Assembly: GCA_013397455.1 (NCBI GenBank)
Contig: VYZB01000759.1
Span: 1-64,000 of the forward strand
DNA: 64,000 nt
Source: Crotophaga sulcirostris
Taxonomy: Eukaryota; Chordata; Aves; Cuculiformes; Crotophagidae
Direction: 5' to 3'
In this document: positions 49,201 to 61,146 of the stretch, one piece after another
How the letters are laid out: each line of letters begins with the position of its first letter
Position numbering within the stretch: position 1 is the first letter of the stretch
Position numbers and translations under genes: made by a program
Notes under the pieces: model-generated
What the model saw: only the letters and a program-made list of their open reading frames with translations
Told to the model about the DNA's origin: nothing
Databases searched by the model: none

Positions 49201-52003
49201 TGAGGCAATCACCTTTTCAGGAAATGATTCCTTTGACCAATTTTGAATGTCTACTTTAAGACAAGACAAATTTTGTCCAGAAATGCTTATTTCTATCTGC
49301 ATCTCCAGCTCTCTAAGGGAGTTTAGTAGTATGGATACTATACTGTAGTCTGTATTTGATGCCATCAATTGCACCCTCTGCTAATTCCCAGGTAGATTGA
49401 TTGATTTTGTATGTAACATCTCTTAACTGCATTTTCTCTTTGCTGCCACTTAATTCTTCTCAGATATTTTGATTCCTTTATTCCACACAAATCTGTGCAA
49501 TTACAATTTTTGCTAGCTCTGTCTTTCTATGGAGTCAGAGCAAACAGCCTAAAGAACGAGCCTTAGTTAGTGCATGTGACACTGTAAGTGATCCCTCTTG
49601 CAATGTAACTCCCAAGGCCATTTTTAATGAACTCCACTAGCAATCTTCTCCTAGATCTTACAGAAGCACTCTTAAAAACATGTTTAGTGTTCTGATATTT
49701 TACAATATATCTGTTCATTTCTGAGTCATGCATTTTTAAAAGAGTCATTAGTTCCCGTATATATGTGAATATATATGCACTTGTTTTAATTGCTTTTCAT
49801 CTAAGAAATTAAGCAACATATTTTGATCAATTGGCCAGCAGCTGGTGGCTTGTGTGAAGTCTATTAGTTATGTTGTAGCCATTGCACCTTTTTGCTTCCA
49901 CTGCTAAATTACATTAACAGGCACTCAAAATGGATGAGTGAAGCCAATTAAGTCACATAAAGGACACACCTTAGCTTTGATAAGAGCAAAACTAGAAACT
50001 GCAATGTGTTTCATAAGAATTAACAGTGATATATATTGTTGGTATTATTTAAATGATCCTATTATTTAAATATGAAATATGGAATCTCTATTCTCTGGAC
50101 TTTATGTACAATTATTTATTTCCATGCAATGTTTGCACTGTAATAGTTGATGATATCACACTTGGCGTAAGAAGTTATGATAACTGAACATATACCTGTA
50201 ATACTGTCATTTCATAGAGGCTTACATTTTAGTTACAATTTCATACTCCAGCAATTTTTGAGTGCTCAAATGTATATTAAGGCTGAGATTTAATTCACCG
50301 AATTTAATAATTTTATCAAATTTTAGTTTTCTTGGATTTGTCCCTCTTATTTCTAGATGTTTAAAATATAGATTTTTTTAATCTGGTCTAGTCATTCTAA
50401 CTCCTTTATTGGCAATGGAAAGAAATAGGTAGTTCTGTATTTACTTCTGCACTGACCATGATGAGGATCCCAGTCCTAATGAGTTGGTTTGCCCAGGTAA
50501 GTACCTAATTCCTTGTATAGTCAACTGAAAGAAGTAGTTGTATTTGACAGTACTTAAAGATCCACAGAGGGAGAACTTATCTGAGTGTAGAAGTACATCT
50601 GGTGTGAGTGTGCAGAAACTCCAGGATTATATATTATACCGAAGACTGACTATACAGGAGCAGTTGATAGGATAAAGAGGTCTTATGGGACGGAAGAGGG
50701 ACATTACTTCCCGGCCTTAAAATGGAGTCTGGTTTTATATGCAATCCAACACTTTTATGTATAGGCCAAGTATACATTAAACATCCTGAAAGAGCTCAAT
50801 TAAAGAACTCTATTCATTATTATATTAATGCGCCAGGCACTATGAATGCAATTCATCTCATCTGTCATGAATAATAAGCATGTGCAATGTTTAAAGCTGA
50901 GCCATCATCTAGGATGTCTTTATTATTTACCCAGAGAGGAAGGCACTTCTCCACAAACCTAAACTTTTCTGCAATTCATCTGATCTATTTAAATCTTAGC
51001 ACAAGAGAAACCATTCTCTAGAAGCCGATTTGCTTCCTACACAGCTCAGACACAGAAGTTTACATTAGAGACATCTACGTTAGATCCAGTGAATCCTACC
51101 TGATTCAACCCTGGAAAAAGATGTCTCGGGCTACAAAGATTGTTCAATTTTATTTTGTTCAACAAATCTGAACCTCATTAAGGGATAAATGAAGTATGCT
51201 TGGGTAAGAACAATAGAGCTTCATTGACTCTAGAACTGAGAAAAAAAGTTGTCCCAATATATATTAGGGAACAGTACATCATTCCCTATACACCTACACA
51301 GATTTTCATGATGTAGTCAGATTGATCACTCTATTCACAAAACAATTCAATTGACTGAAATCTGCTATCGTTTTGAAAATAGCTGGAAATCTTAGTACAT
51401 AGGTTTTTTTTTTTAGCCTGAATTTCTGTAACAAATCTCAGTTCCACTTTCATAGTTTATGCAGACCATATGGTCTCATGACGTTGCCTGTCATGTTGCC
51501 TCTGTTTTTTCCTTTAGACAACTATATTCTTTGACATAGGGGGAATAATAGCAAATCTATATATAAAACTAGATTATTTCACAGAGAAGATCCTGAATAC
51601 TAATTTCTTATGTGATCAAGCACTAGAAAGACAGGGTGTGGCCATATTTTTTTAGAAAACTTGTTTTATTGGAAAACTTAGGGTTGCTACAATATTAAAC
51701 CATAAATGCATCTTTCCTTCTAACTGTATCTTATGTCATTTTGGGTTTCTGTGTTGTGATGTACCTACGCTGTTTTTTTTTCTTATTTTCCCAGAATATT
51801 TTTAAGAGATTTTTACTAGAGAAATAACAAGTATTAGTATGTAATAGGTATATTTGATTCACTTAGGATGCTTCTTACCAGCCATTGGCATTAGTGGCTT
51901 ACTATTTCAAATTGTATGCAGCAACTTGAACCAGTTATTGATACAGAGATTAAATCAGGAGAATTACAGTATGTATGGTATTTTTACATGTTTTTTCTGT
52001 AAG

Positions 52004-52028
52004 GAAACAAACAAAGAAGATAATGAAG
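52004..52028 (+). other. Candidate 25-nt microexon
   Basis: The acceptor CATGTTTTTTCTGTAAG and the donor AAG followed by GTAAGC enclose 25 purine-rich bases that can read ETNKEDNE. It sits inside a 77-codon open frame (51854-52087) with no recognised domain. Chance pairing is quite possible. Confidence 0.15.
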
Positions 52029-53590
52029 GTAAGCTTTTCCCCACGTTTATGACTCCATTAAATATGAGACAACCTATTTACTGCTGACAAAGAGTTTAGC
52101 AGCATCATGTTCTTTCCTAATAAACTTCTGTGGTTGTAATTTATTATTGTAGGAAGTCGTAGTTCTTGATTACTTAGAGAAATGAATTTTCATGTTTAAT
52201 AGTGCTTCCTTTTCCCTGACTTTGAAAGATTATTCAATTTACATATAGATAAAGCTCAACACTTCAGTGGGAACTCTTATTGTGGGAACACAAATTAAAC
52301 CGACAGTTTTAGGAAATTAGATAGGAAGTACACAAGCCAAGTAGTTTATATTTCCCTGTGTTGAGCTGAAAAGTTTAAGAGCTGTTTTGTAAATGAATTA
52401 AAATCCATAAGCAATACTAAAAAGTATTTACACAACATTGTTTAAAATCACCCCTTATTGGTGCTTCTCAGGAAAAGCAAGGAAACATCACCATCAAAGC
52501 AAAATGTAGTTTAAGTCATTGCAGTTTAAGTGTCATTTAAGCCTTTGTCTGGAAATTTATATTTTGAAACATGTAAACAAAATTACTGATTAGAAGACTT
52601 TTATTCAAAGCAAAGTTGATGAGGAAAATTTTCACTTCAGTAAATTTTGCAGACTGCTCATGTAGTCTGAAAACCAGTTTAATTGCTAATAAAATCCAGC
52701 CAAATTGGGGCTGAAGCCACATCTTTGTAGACATACAAAGAACTAATGTACTGCAACTAATAAATCACATATCTCTGTAAGTGAAAATCAGTATAAAAAA
52801 ACTGTAATAAATGCTCTTATAATTATATCTTGGCTTTTCCAATAAAAATGGTGAATTTTTATTGTGATCATTATCTCATCCAACATGAAAAATAAGGTCT
52901 TTAAACTTTTGTGGAATGGCCTGCAGTTATCTTGTGTCTTGAACTGATTATTTTTATTTCACTATGCAGTGGGTTAGTTAAAAACAAAGCTGGAATTGTC
53001 ACAGAGAGTGATACAAAGTTAAAAGGAAGAAAGCTGCCTTTCACGATAGACTTTCACTATATGGCTTTGGCAGTGAGTCCGTCAACTGCTCACGAAGTAT
53101 CAGGTCAGTTAGAGAGCAACCTAAGCTTTATATTCATTGAGTTTAGATGAAATATCTTTCATAAACAAATTTCAACTGCAAAAATAACAATTATATTTTG
53201 GTTTCAATTAAATATGTAATTAAAGAAATAGTAAAACAAAAATTAGAAAGCATATTTTACCTAAGTTAGATTGGCTCTACAAAATAACAATTGGAACCTG
53301 ACTAGCTGTAATATTTCTTACTTTAAAACAAAAAATTCAACAATTTTTTAATCAATACTTCACATAATTTCTGTCTTACAAAAGTAACAAGTGTTCATCT
53401 TTTTGTGATTGCATCAATAGCTTAGCAAAATCTGACAAATCCCATTATTATTTCTGAATGATTTACTAACATTAGTTCTTTCTGTGTGTGGGAGTTCATG
53501 AATAACCAAGTTGATGGAGAGCTAAAATACAATATAGAATAAAATCATATAAAGCACCAATAATATGAAAGAGAATGACGATAATGAAAG

Positions 53591-53612
53591 AGAGATATTT
53601 TAAAATATCTCT
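53591..53612. repeat. 22-bp perfect palindrome
   Basis: The left arm AGAGATATTTT is followed immediately by its exact reverse complement. It is the longest spacer-free palindrome I noticed in the window, AT-rich with a TTTTAAAA centre. Confidence 0.93.
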
Positions 53613-54089
53613 ACCTACTCAGAAAAGATTAACCCAAGGAAGTATTTCACAGGCTTTACTTATGGTGGAAAGGACACAGTTAGTTACCTAGATGTTGTTT
53701 TTCAGTGTTTTTTGTCAGGTGGATGCTTTGACGTGGCCTCCAGCTGTCTCTCTAGAAAGGCACAGAGCTGCTGCAGGCTGTAGGCTCTCTGCAAGCCCTG
53801 TGGTGTCTGTCCCAGGGGTGTTGCAAAAGTCAGTAGGATCTTACCTGTGGGAAAAGGCAGTGAGGTGATTTTATTTAACAGGCTGAGATGAACGCTGCGT
53901 AATTTTGTTAAACGTATTGTCTACATCTCTGCAGACTGTATGGGAGCTGGGAGTGTTACTGTCCTGGCACACAAGATAAATTTAGATAGTTTGTGTTTGA
54001 GCTGAATTCTGCTGTGTCTTATGTCATGTGCTGCATGCAGTGTAGGAGGCAGGAGTGTGAACGCAGGAGTTAATACCAGCAAGGATAGA

Positions 54090-54173
54090 CTGTTGGTGTT
54101 AGTGTTGGGTTATAGGTTGGACTCGATGATCTCAGAGGTCTTCTCCAACCTTGTAATACTGTGGTACTGTGAT
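54090..54173 (+). repeat. CR1 LINE 3' tail
   Basis: TTGGTGTTAGTGTTGGGTTA, GGTTGGACTCGATGATCTCA, TTCTCCAACCTTGTAATACT and a TACTGTGAT-type end form the 3' untranslated region. They match the reverse complement of the low-coordinate ends of the copies at 8121 and 59451, hence the same subfamily in opposite orientation. No coding part remains. Confidence 0.92.
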
Positions 54174-55089
54174 ACATGTCTGGCTAGGACAGAAGCTGTG
54201 GGAGACCTGCACTATTCTAGAGCCACAGCTGGATGCCTGCCAGGTACACTGGGGAGTCACTGGAGGGATGACACTAGAGGATCATATTCACGAATCCAAA
54301 TTTTTCCTGCAGACTGCACAACCTTCATCTCAAAGACAGTATTTTTGATTTCTGTGGAGTCCATGCTTAACACAATGGTACTTGGGTACTGAGTAGTTCA
54401 CTGGTTCCCTTAGACATGGTTGTCATACAAGCATATATTAAATACCCATTTTTCTATTTAAAAATCGATCAGATTTTCTTTATCTCATGAAGCTATATAA
54501 GCAATACCCAAACATTTTAAAGTTTTGATGTTGTTGTTTTTTATTGTAGGAGTATTGGNNNNNNNNNNNNNNNNNNNNNNNNNNNNNNNNNNNNNNNNNN
54601 NNNNNNNNNNNNNNNNNCTTCTAGAAAACTTTTCACCTATTTAAGCTCTTTGTGGATACCTCATCTATCATATTTGTAGACCAAAAGGTATCATTTGTAT
54701 TCACTGACATCTGGGCAAAAAAAAAGGAAACTTGTAGTCCTTAAATGTAGTACACTATAGTACCTAACACAGCATATCAACGAGTAAGATCATTCTGCAA
54801 AGGACAAATTGTATAATTTTTTTGATTTGAATCTACCAAGTGATGGCAACTTGGATCATCTACTTGAGTTATATTGTTTACAAGACTATTAAGACTGCAA
54901 GTGCAGTCACTCTTTGTTTGATATACTTTTTGGGTTGAAAAGAGAAAAATACTTTTAGCAGGAGAAAAAAAAATGACAGTGCTTGCTAGTGCGGATCACA
55001 ACTTTTCCCATCAAATGTATTTTAGGCAGATAAATTCAGTTTTCCCAGATTCCTGTACGTAGTAGGAAAAGATGGAAAACAGGGAGAAC
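54174..55089. other. Non-coding, includes the second assembly gap
   Basis: No gene or repeat was recognised on either side of the gap. Confidence 0.5.
54559..54617. other. Assembly gap (59 N)
   Basis: Fifty-nine undetermined bases. Unlike the 100-N gap, this is not a conventional placeholder size, so it probably reflects an estimated distance. Confidence 0.95.
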
Positions 55090-56110
55090 TCCAGTAACTG
55101 AGGAAGAGCAGCTTAGGGACCACCTAGAGAAGCTATTTGTGTCAAAATCCATGGTGCTGTAGGGGATCCCCAAGGGTGCTGAAAGCACTAGCTGACATGA
55201 TCACACAGTCTCTGGCTGTAACCTAATGCAAAACCATGGAGATTGAAGGAAGGCTCTTGAGGACTGCAAAACAGACAAGGCAAGACTAGACTTCAGTAGT
55301 GCTTTTGAGAGTCCCCCACTTCATTCATATTTGGAAGCTAAGGAAATGACTGGATGGATGGATAGATGGATGAATAGACAGGCAGACACATAGATAGGCA
55401 GACAGATAGATAGATTTACAATTGTCTAAACAGTTGAGTTCAAAGAAAATTAATCCATCACTCGACATCTCTTTGGAAGCTGTTAACAAGAGGAGCATCC
55501 CAGTGCTCTGTGCTGGAGCTAATGATGCCCAATAGCTTTATAAATGGCCTGGGTGATGAGACAGAATATCCCACAGCAGATTACAGAGGGTGGCTGTCAC
55601 ACCAGAGAGTACAGCTTCGATTTAGATGTTTCTTGAGAAACTTTAGAGGTGACCTGTAAAGTTCAAGAGGAATAACTGCATATATCAGTATGGGCTGGGA
55701 ACTGTCTGGCTGGGTAGCACCCTGCTGAAAAGGACCTGGAGGTTACAATGAAGCTCAATGTCAACCAACTTTTGCTTTCACTGTGAATAAGTGAAACTAT
55801 GTTGGGACTTTTTGGGGAGATCATGTCAGCAGAAGCTATTGTCTGCTGCAAAGTGTTACTGAAGTCAAACCTGGAAATTTATGTTCATATTTTGGTCACC
55901 CCAGCTCATGAGTGTCTTCAGGAAAAAGGGAAGATTTCAGGAAAATGAGGAAGATTTGCGAGATACAATCTACTATAATGTGACCTACCAGGCTGGAGAA
56001 GCTGCTCACATCTACCCAGGTGAAGAAAAGGCTAAGGAGAGATCTATTAGCATCCAACAGCTATCCGAAGGGTAGTTACAAAGATGTTACAAAGAGATTA
56101 ACTTCTTTGT
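55090..56110 (+). pseudogene. Old CR1 LINE ORF2 spanning RT to C-terminus, with microsatellite insertion
   Basis: Diverged ORF2 blocks appear in the right order on the plus strand. Bases 55100-55200 carry the GAGGAAGAGCAGCTTAGGGA and CCAAGGGTGCTGAAAGCACT stretches that lie upstream of the RT domain. At 55285 comes LDFSSAF (usual LDFSKAFDTV), at 55495 GASQCSVLELM..SFINGLGDE (usual [22 protein letters not shown]), at 55700 GWELSGWVAP and AAAAGGACCTGGAGG, and at 55920-56070 the FRKMRKI and GEEKAKERSI-like blocks of the C-terminal region (usual RRATK... and LEKRRLRG). Stops, shifts and deletions are common, so it is dead and old. A GATG/GATA microsatellite replaces the codons after the LDFSKAF block. 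The ends are approximate. Confidence 0.78.
55350..55415. repeat. (GGAT)/(AGAT)/(AGAC) microsatellite inside CR1
   Basis: Imperfect tetranucleotide units based on GGAT, GATA and GACA run for about 65 bases. The tract begins exactly where CR1 ORF2 would carry CTGGATGG (codons for WLDG), so it probably grew from that seed. Confidence 0.88.
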
Positions 56111-58369
56111 AGTAGCAGATGAGGCAACATCCATTGAATCCAGTGAGCCTAAGACATGTAAACTTAGTGGTCTGAACTTGCCAGTGAATGCCTTCATTGG
56201 ATAATGTATCTCTGTGTATTTGTCATCATTCTCTAACTGTTCCAGTTTCCTTCTCACTTGGCTAAGATTTCTCTCTTGAGAGGAATTAGTATGAAGTCAC
56301 TAATTTTTGAACTGCAAATACAATACACATTTTAAGCATGAGAGAAAATTTGTAATGACAGTAAAAAACCACCAGCACATCTTCCCAAAGGGTGTAAATA
56401 TCATTTGAAATCGTTGTGATTCAATACTTGTCCATAAAGAAATGCTCTATTTTAACTAGGAACGGCAGGTCCAATTCAGAGGTTGCATAACTGAAGTCTA
56501 TGATTTTTTCCATAGTCATGTTAAATGATCATCAACTTTCCAACTGACCCTAAAATGTAAGATTGATTCTCTTTAACAAAAAAGTCCTTTTTTTCAACAC
56601 TGCTATTGTGCAAAGTAGTCTTAAAATACAGACATACGTCTCCGAACATATGCAAATAGGCATCACTCATCAGCACATGTGGAAAATCAGCATTTTTAGG
56701 CTATTGACCTTCAAAATATTTTATGATGTTCCAATCTGAAGTTCAATCTACAGTGTAGAAGTTTCATAGTCTTCTGAGTAAGCAAAGACCTTATCAGGAA
56801 ACATGCAGTAAAAAAAAGAATTATCTAAGACTTTGGAAGAAAATTTTATTTAGAAAAGAAAGAAATTATTATGCAAAGAAAATGAATAAAACAAGAAAAC
56901 CTAAAGCAGTAAGTGGAAATGATAGACAATTCAAAAACACCTACTTCCCTTGTGGCTAGCCTTTCAATGCTTTGAAGAATCATCCTGAATAATTATGAGA
57001 AGTTTATTTTCTTCAGCCTGGATAAAGGAAGTAGGAGGAAAATGCTTTCAAAGTAGATAGTGAACGAACAGTGTCAAAAATCCATATAGATAGAGAAAAA
57101 CACATTGATTGGTTCCTTAAACGTGGTGTTCAGTGTAAACATCATGACTATGCAAAAAAATCATGGTGCCTGGCAGGGTCACGAACAAAGCAAGTCCCCA
57201 GCAAAAATCCTAGATGTCCTTCCCCAAAGGGTTCTTTGAATCTAACCGAAATGACACATGGGTGCAGGAACATTACTTCAGGCATCCATAAATTGCTGCC
57301 ACCGCTGCAGATGAGGGCATTTAAGTGAAAGGGTGTTCTGAGAACACAAGTGCATTAGTCATCCCTGAGCAAACAACACCCCTGCAAACAACAAGTTATG
57401 GGAATGACTAATTATACACATAAATAGTAGGAATTACTGATAATCTACAGAAATCACACGAGGAGTGTATAATTACATGATGTGCTAATATGCACATGCA
57501 AACACATTTGTATATATGTGCAGAATCAATCTGCAGCAAAAATACTGCTGATCAAAATCTTTATGTTGTATGAATACTATGAGACTATAGTGGAGAAATA
57601 AAAGACTGTTTTGAGCAGTTAACTGCAAACTATTAGTATTTAAGTGATGTAATTTGTTTTCTGAAATATGATTAAAAAGAGAGAACTTGAAGTTTTACAG
57701 AAGTTATTTACTTTAGATGGTGAAGTTAATCTCTGAAATTTTCCTTAAATATGTGAAAAATACACAATTCTCTTAAAACTGCTTTTCAGAAAATGCAGAT
57801 TTCTGGTGTGTTCTGTCAATGCAAACAATAGGCAAAGTTGGATGAACACTAACCTTCTGGGATACGCACTGTGCATTCTGAGCAACACGTGAGAGTCACA
57901 TAAAGATGCTGTACAAGGTTTTATTGTGTTCGATGTCTCACTGTAATTTTTGACAGCATAGTTGGAAAGTGGAAATTGCCACTAAATTACACCATTTTTT
58001 CCCCTCTCCTACCCAAGGGAAACATTACCTCTTTTTTTATTTGTTTGGGATTTTTTTGGTTTGTTGGTTTGTTATTGAGAGGAACCCAAGGCACCACCAA
58101 AAAAGGCGTAGGATGACTGGTAGGAAGCTTTCATACTGGTACGTCCTTTAGGGCCTGGCCTCAGGCTCTGATAATTGGCCTCTTCTAAATTTTTTGTGTT
58201 CAAACAAAGAAATATAGCTCTTATATTTAATGAACTATAAATTTGCACTCTTAGAGAAGTGAATGGAAGGAATTTCTGGGTATGAAATTGGTACTGTAAA
58301 CTTAGTTATATGATCTAATTTATGAAGCCAGTTGACTTCAGGGCTATTCTCAGATGACGTAGATAATCA
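56111..58369. other. Non-coding, no gene recognised
   Basis: Only low-complexity sequence was recognised (T/G-rich at 58031-58075). An 85-codon plus-strand frame at 57071-57328 has no recognised domain. Confidence 0.5.
58031..58075. repeat. T/G-rich low-complexity tract
   Basis: T runs broken by GG and G over about 45 bases, similar to the tract at 2.2 kb. Confidence 0.65.
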
Positions 58370-59023
58370 GAATGTGAACATGAGACAGCAGCGTGTCCAG
58401 ATGGTCAAGAAGACCGACAGTATTCTGGCTTGTATCAGAAATATTGTAGCCAACAGGGTCAGGGAAGTGGTCGTCCGCCTGTACTCAGTGCTGGTGAGGC
58501 CACACCTCAAATTCAGTGTTTATTTTTGGGCTTCTCAGTGCAAGGAGGACATTGAGCTGCTGGAGCGCATCCAGAGAAGGACAACAAAGATAGTGAAGGA
58601 TCTACAGCACAGGTCTTACGAGGAGTGACTGAAGGAATTTGGGTTGTTTAGTCGGAGAAAAGGAGGCTGAGGGGAGACATTATCACTCCCTACAGCTACC
58701 TGAAAGGAGGTTGTAGTGAGGTGGGTGTCGATCTCTTCTCCCAAGTAAGAAGTGATAGGATAAGTGGAAACAGACCCAAGTTGTACCAGGGGAGATTTAG
58801 GCTAGATATTAGGAAATATTACTTCACTGAATAGATTGTCAAATATTGGAACAGGTTATCCAGAGATGTGGTTAAGTCACCATCCCTGGAGGTGTTTAAA
58901 AGGTGTATAGGTGTGGAGCTTAGGGACATGGCTTAGTGGTGAACTTGGCAGTGTTAGGTTTACGATTTGGCTTGATGGTCTTAATGGTCTTTTTTAGCCT
59001 AAACAATTCTGTGATTTTGTGAT
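58370..59023 (+). pseudogene. CR1 LINE, ORF2 C-terminal third plus complete 3' end
   Basis: The longest recognisable CR1 in the window with its natural 3' end. An open stretch reads [61 protein letters not shown] and HRSYEE, then meets TGA where the family has R/CGA. After a frameshift come the GLFS and RRLRGD equivalents, then the [33 protein letters not shown] and LEVFKRC-type blocks with more stops. The 3' untranslated end (TTTGGCTTGATGGTCTTAAT, TTTTAGCCTAAACAATTC) closes with TGTGATTTTGTGAT octamers. It is 5'-truncated at about 58370, inside the RT thumb region. It is dead, and intermediate in age between the 55.1 and 59.5 kb copies. Confidence 0.95.
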
Positions 59024-59450
59024 CATAAATCCACAGTTCTGGATCTTATTTTGTGTATCTTTAGTTCTTAATAACTTTAATTAATCAAAACTTAGCTCTA
59101 TTAACAAATATCACATAATACCACATATGCTAACCATTATTGACTATGTAGTAGGAGCTTGTAAAGTCTGTTGCCTCCTTCTTCCTTCTCACTGCTGGCA
59201 AGACAGTAAAACCTTAACAACAAGAAATTTCTACTATGCTTGCATAAAAGCATGTTACAACAAAGTATTTTAAAATATTGCTATACAGAATACTCCATTC
59301 AGTTTAATTTTAATTTTTTTAAATTAACAGGAATTGTTTATAATGCATTGACTAGAACAGATGACCCAAATCCGCACCTGTGATTTTTGCTTTATAAAGT
59401 ACTGAAAGCATTTCAAATACTAGAAAATCGATTTATAGATCTTTTCTGAC

Positions 59451-59735
59451 TTCACACAGTTTCACAGTATAACCAGGTTGGACGAGACCTCTAAGATCAT
59501 CAAGTCCAACCTATAAGCCAACACTAACACCAACTCATCACCTAAACCATGGCACTGAGTGCCTCATCCAGTCTTCCCTTAAACACATCAAGGGTCGGCG
59601 ACTCCACCACCTCCCTGGGCAGCGCATTCCAGTGGCCAATCACCCTTTCAGTGTACAACACAACAACATCAAGTCTAAACCTCCTCTGACGAAGTTTAAG
59701 TCCGTGCCCTCTAGTTCTGTCACTGGTCACCTGCA
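59451..59735 (-). pseudogene. CR1 LINE 3' end with ORF2 C-terminus
   Basis: A minus-strand copy of the same subfamily as that at 8121-8360. The low-coordinate end carries TTTCACAG-type units and the 3' untranslated hairpin. On the minus strand the ORF2 end is open for about 63 codons, with [40 protein letters not shown] and a terminal SAMV stop. A small in-frame change replaces the usual RKNFF before YTERV with a VVL-type stretch. The copy stops at about 59735, and the C-rich segment following it (59765-59780) is not CR1. Eight differences in 196 bases from the 8.1 kb copy indicate a fairly recent common source. Confidence 0.95.
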
Positions 59736-61118
59736 ACTTGCCTTATCACCTTAATGTCTTGCAAATCTCCCCCCTCCTCCAAGTCTATTAACCATAGTAT
59801 GAGACCTAATGAAAGGTGAACGAATGCAAGCGGTGGTTAGAATCTGCAAAAGGTGGCTTCCAAGGGCAGAAAGATTATGAAACATGTCTTGTTGTACTAA
59901 TTTATTGACTATTCAGATGACAATCTGCAGTGGCTCCCTTCACTACCAACATGAGCTCCTGATAAGAACGTCCAATATGAATTCATTTTTCTTCTTTCCA
60001 TTGTGCTGAGACTAAAGTCTGCCCTGCTGATCAATACTGTCTCCTTCTTCTACCTCAACTCCCTGTATTCATCTGCTCTCAGTTGCCTTTGGGGAAGAAG
60101 ACAGCTTTTTTGTTCTGGGTTTTGACAATTTCTATCAGAATGCAGGCTTGTTACACAGTTGTGGCTCTTAGTTATAGCAATAATGCAAATTATCACCACA
60201 AAAAGAAGGAAGTTTTCCTCTTCCTCAGTGAATCATCACTGGATGCAGAAGAATGAATCTGTCTTGACATAGTTTGTTGTGTAAATCAAGATAATTGAGA
60301 GAATCAGCTCGGAATTATCATAGTTGCCCTTAATCAATGTAAATAAGTCTGAAAGCAGTTTCAGGGTGCATCTATATTAACATTTTCATTTGGATTAGGA
60401 ATGTGACTGACATAAAATGTATTTATTATTATGTTAAGCCAGCATCATAGTCTCAGAGGACAGGAAAGGATTTCTTTCAAGTGGAACTAAACCAGAAAAG
60501 GCACTCCAGGGATGCTCTCGTGCACGCAGACTTCTAATGGACATTTCATGTTCCATGTGACCAGAGTAGCTGTAGTTTGATGTAAACCCTCCAAAACACA
60601 TGCACTGTAGGTGCTGAGTCCTTGCAACTTTTTCACTTTGTGTACTTATTGCTATTGAACAACAGTATTTTTTAATGTGTACATAGTTCCTGATAAAAAA
60701 ACATTGATAAACATCAGTGACATCTATGGACATGAAAGAATAGCTCGAGAAGCTTCTGATTTTGCTACTGAGTAGCTTAAAAGACAATATTTTTACTTAA
60801 ACCATGCTGTTTCTCTTTGTCCTTACTCCTAGTTTGACAATGTCATATGTATAGTATAAGCCAGACATCTTCAGCAAAATAAATGTTTTTTTAAAATTAT
60901 TATTATTAATTCACATAGTTTTGCAACATCTGTGCAGCTTTGCAATCAAGTCCTTGCAAAAGGAGAGAGATTCAGGTTAAAGACAGAGTTTAAGCATTTC
61001 AAGCTTCTAAAACCTACAGTGTTTATTCAGTGTCATATCAACAGACAGATATGCCCTTTCTTAGTTAAGTATATTCTTGTCAGAATTCACTTTTTTCCAT
61101 CTATGAATTTATGTTAGA

Positions 61119-61146
61119 ATTTTTTTGTTTGTTTGTTTGTTTTTTC
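61119..61146. repeat. (TTTG)n/T-rich tract
   Basis: About four TTTG units are flanked on both sides by T runs. Confidence 0.8.

Larger units (their letters stand above)
39791..54089. other. Non-coding, no gene recognised
   Basis: More than 14 kb with only short SINE traces (41.4 and 42.6 kb) and inverted repeats. The patch 41040-41455 is GC-richer and holds an 83-codon ATG-started frame without a known domain. Segments rich in TAAT/ATTA motifs occur at about 49.7-50.9 kb. No splice-consistent gene could be assembled. Confidence 0.5.

Noticed and set aside
60434..60787. 117-codon minus-strand frame
   Set aside because: Low-information serine/phenylalanine-rich peptide with no motif.
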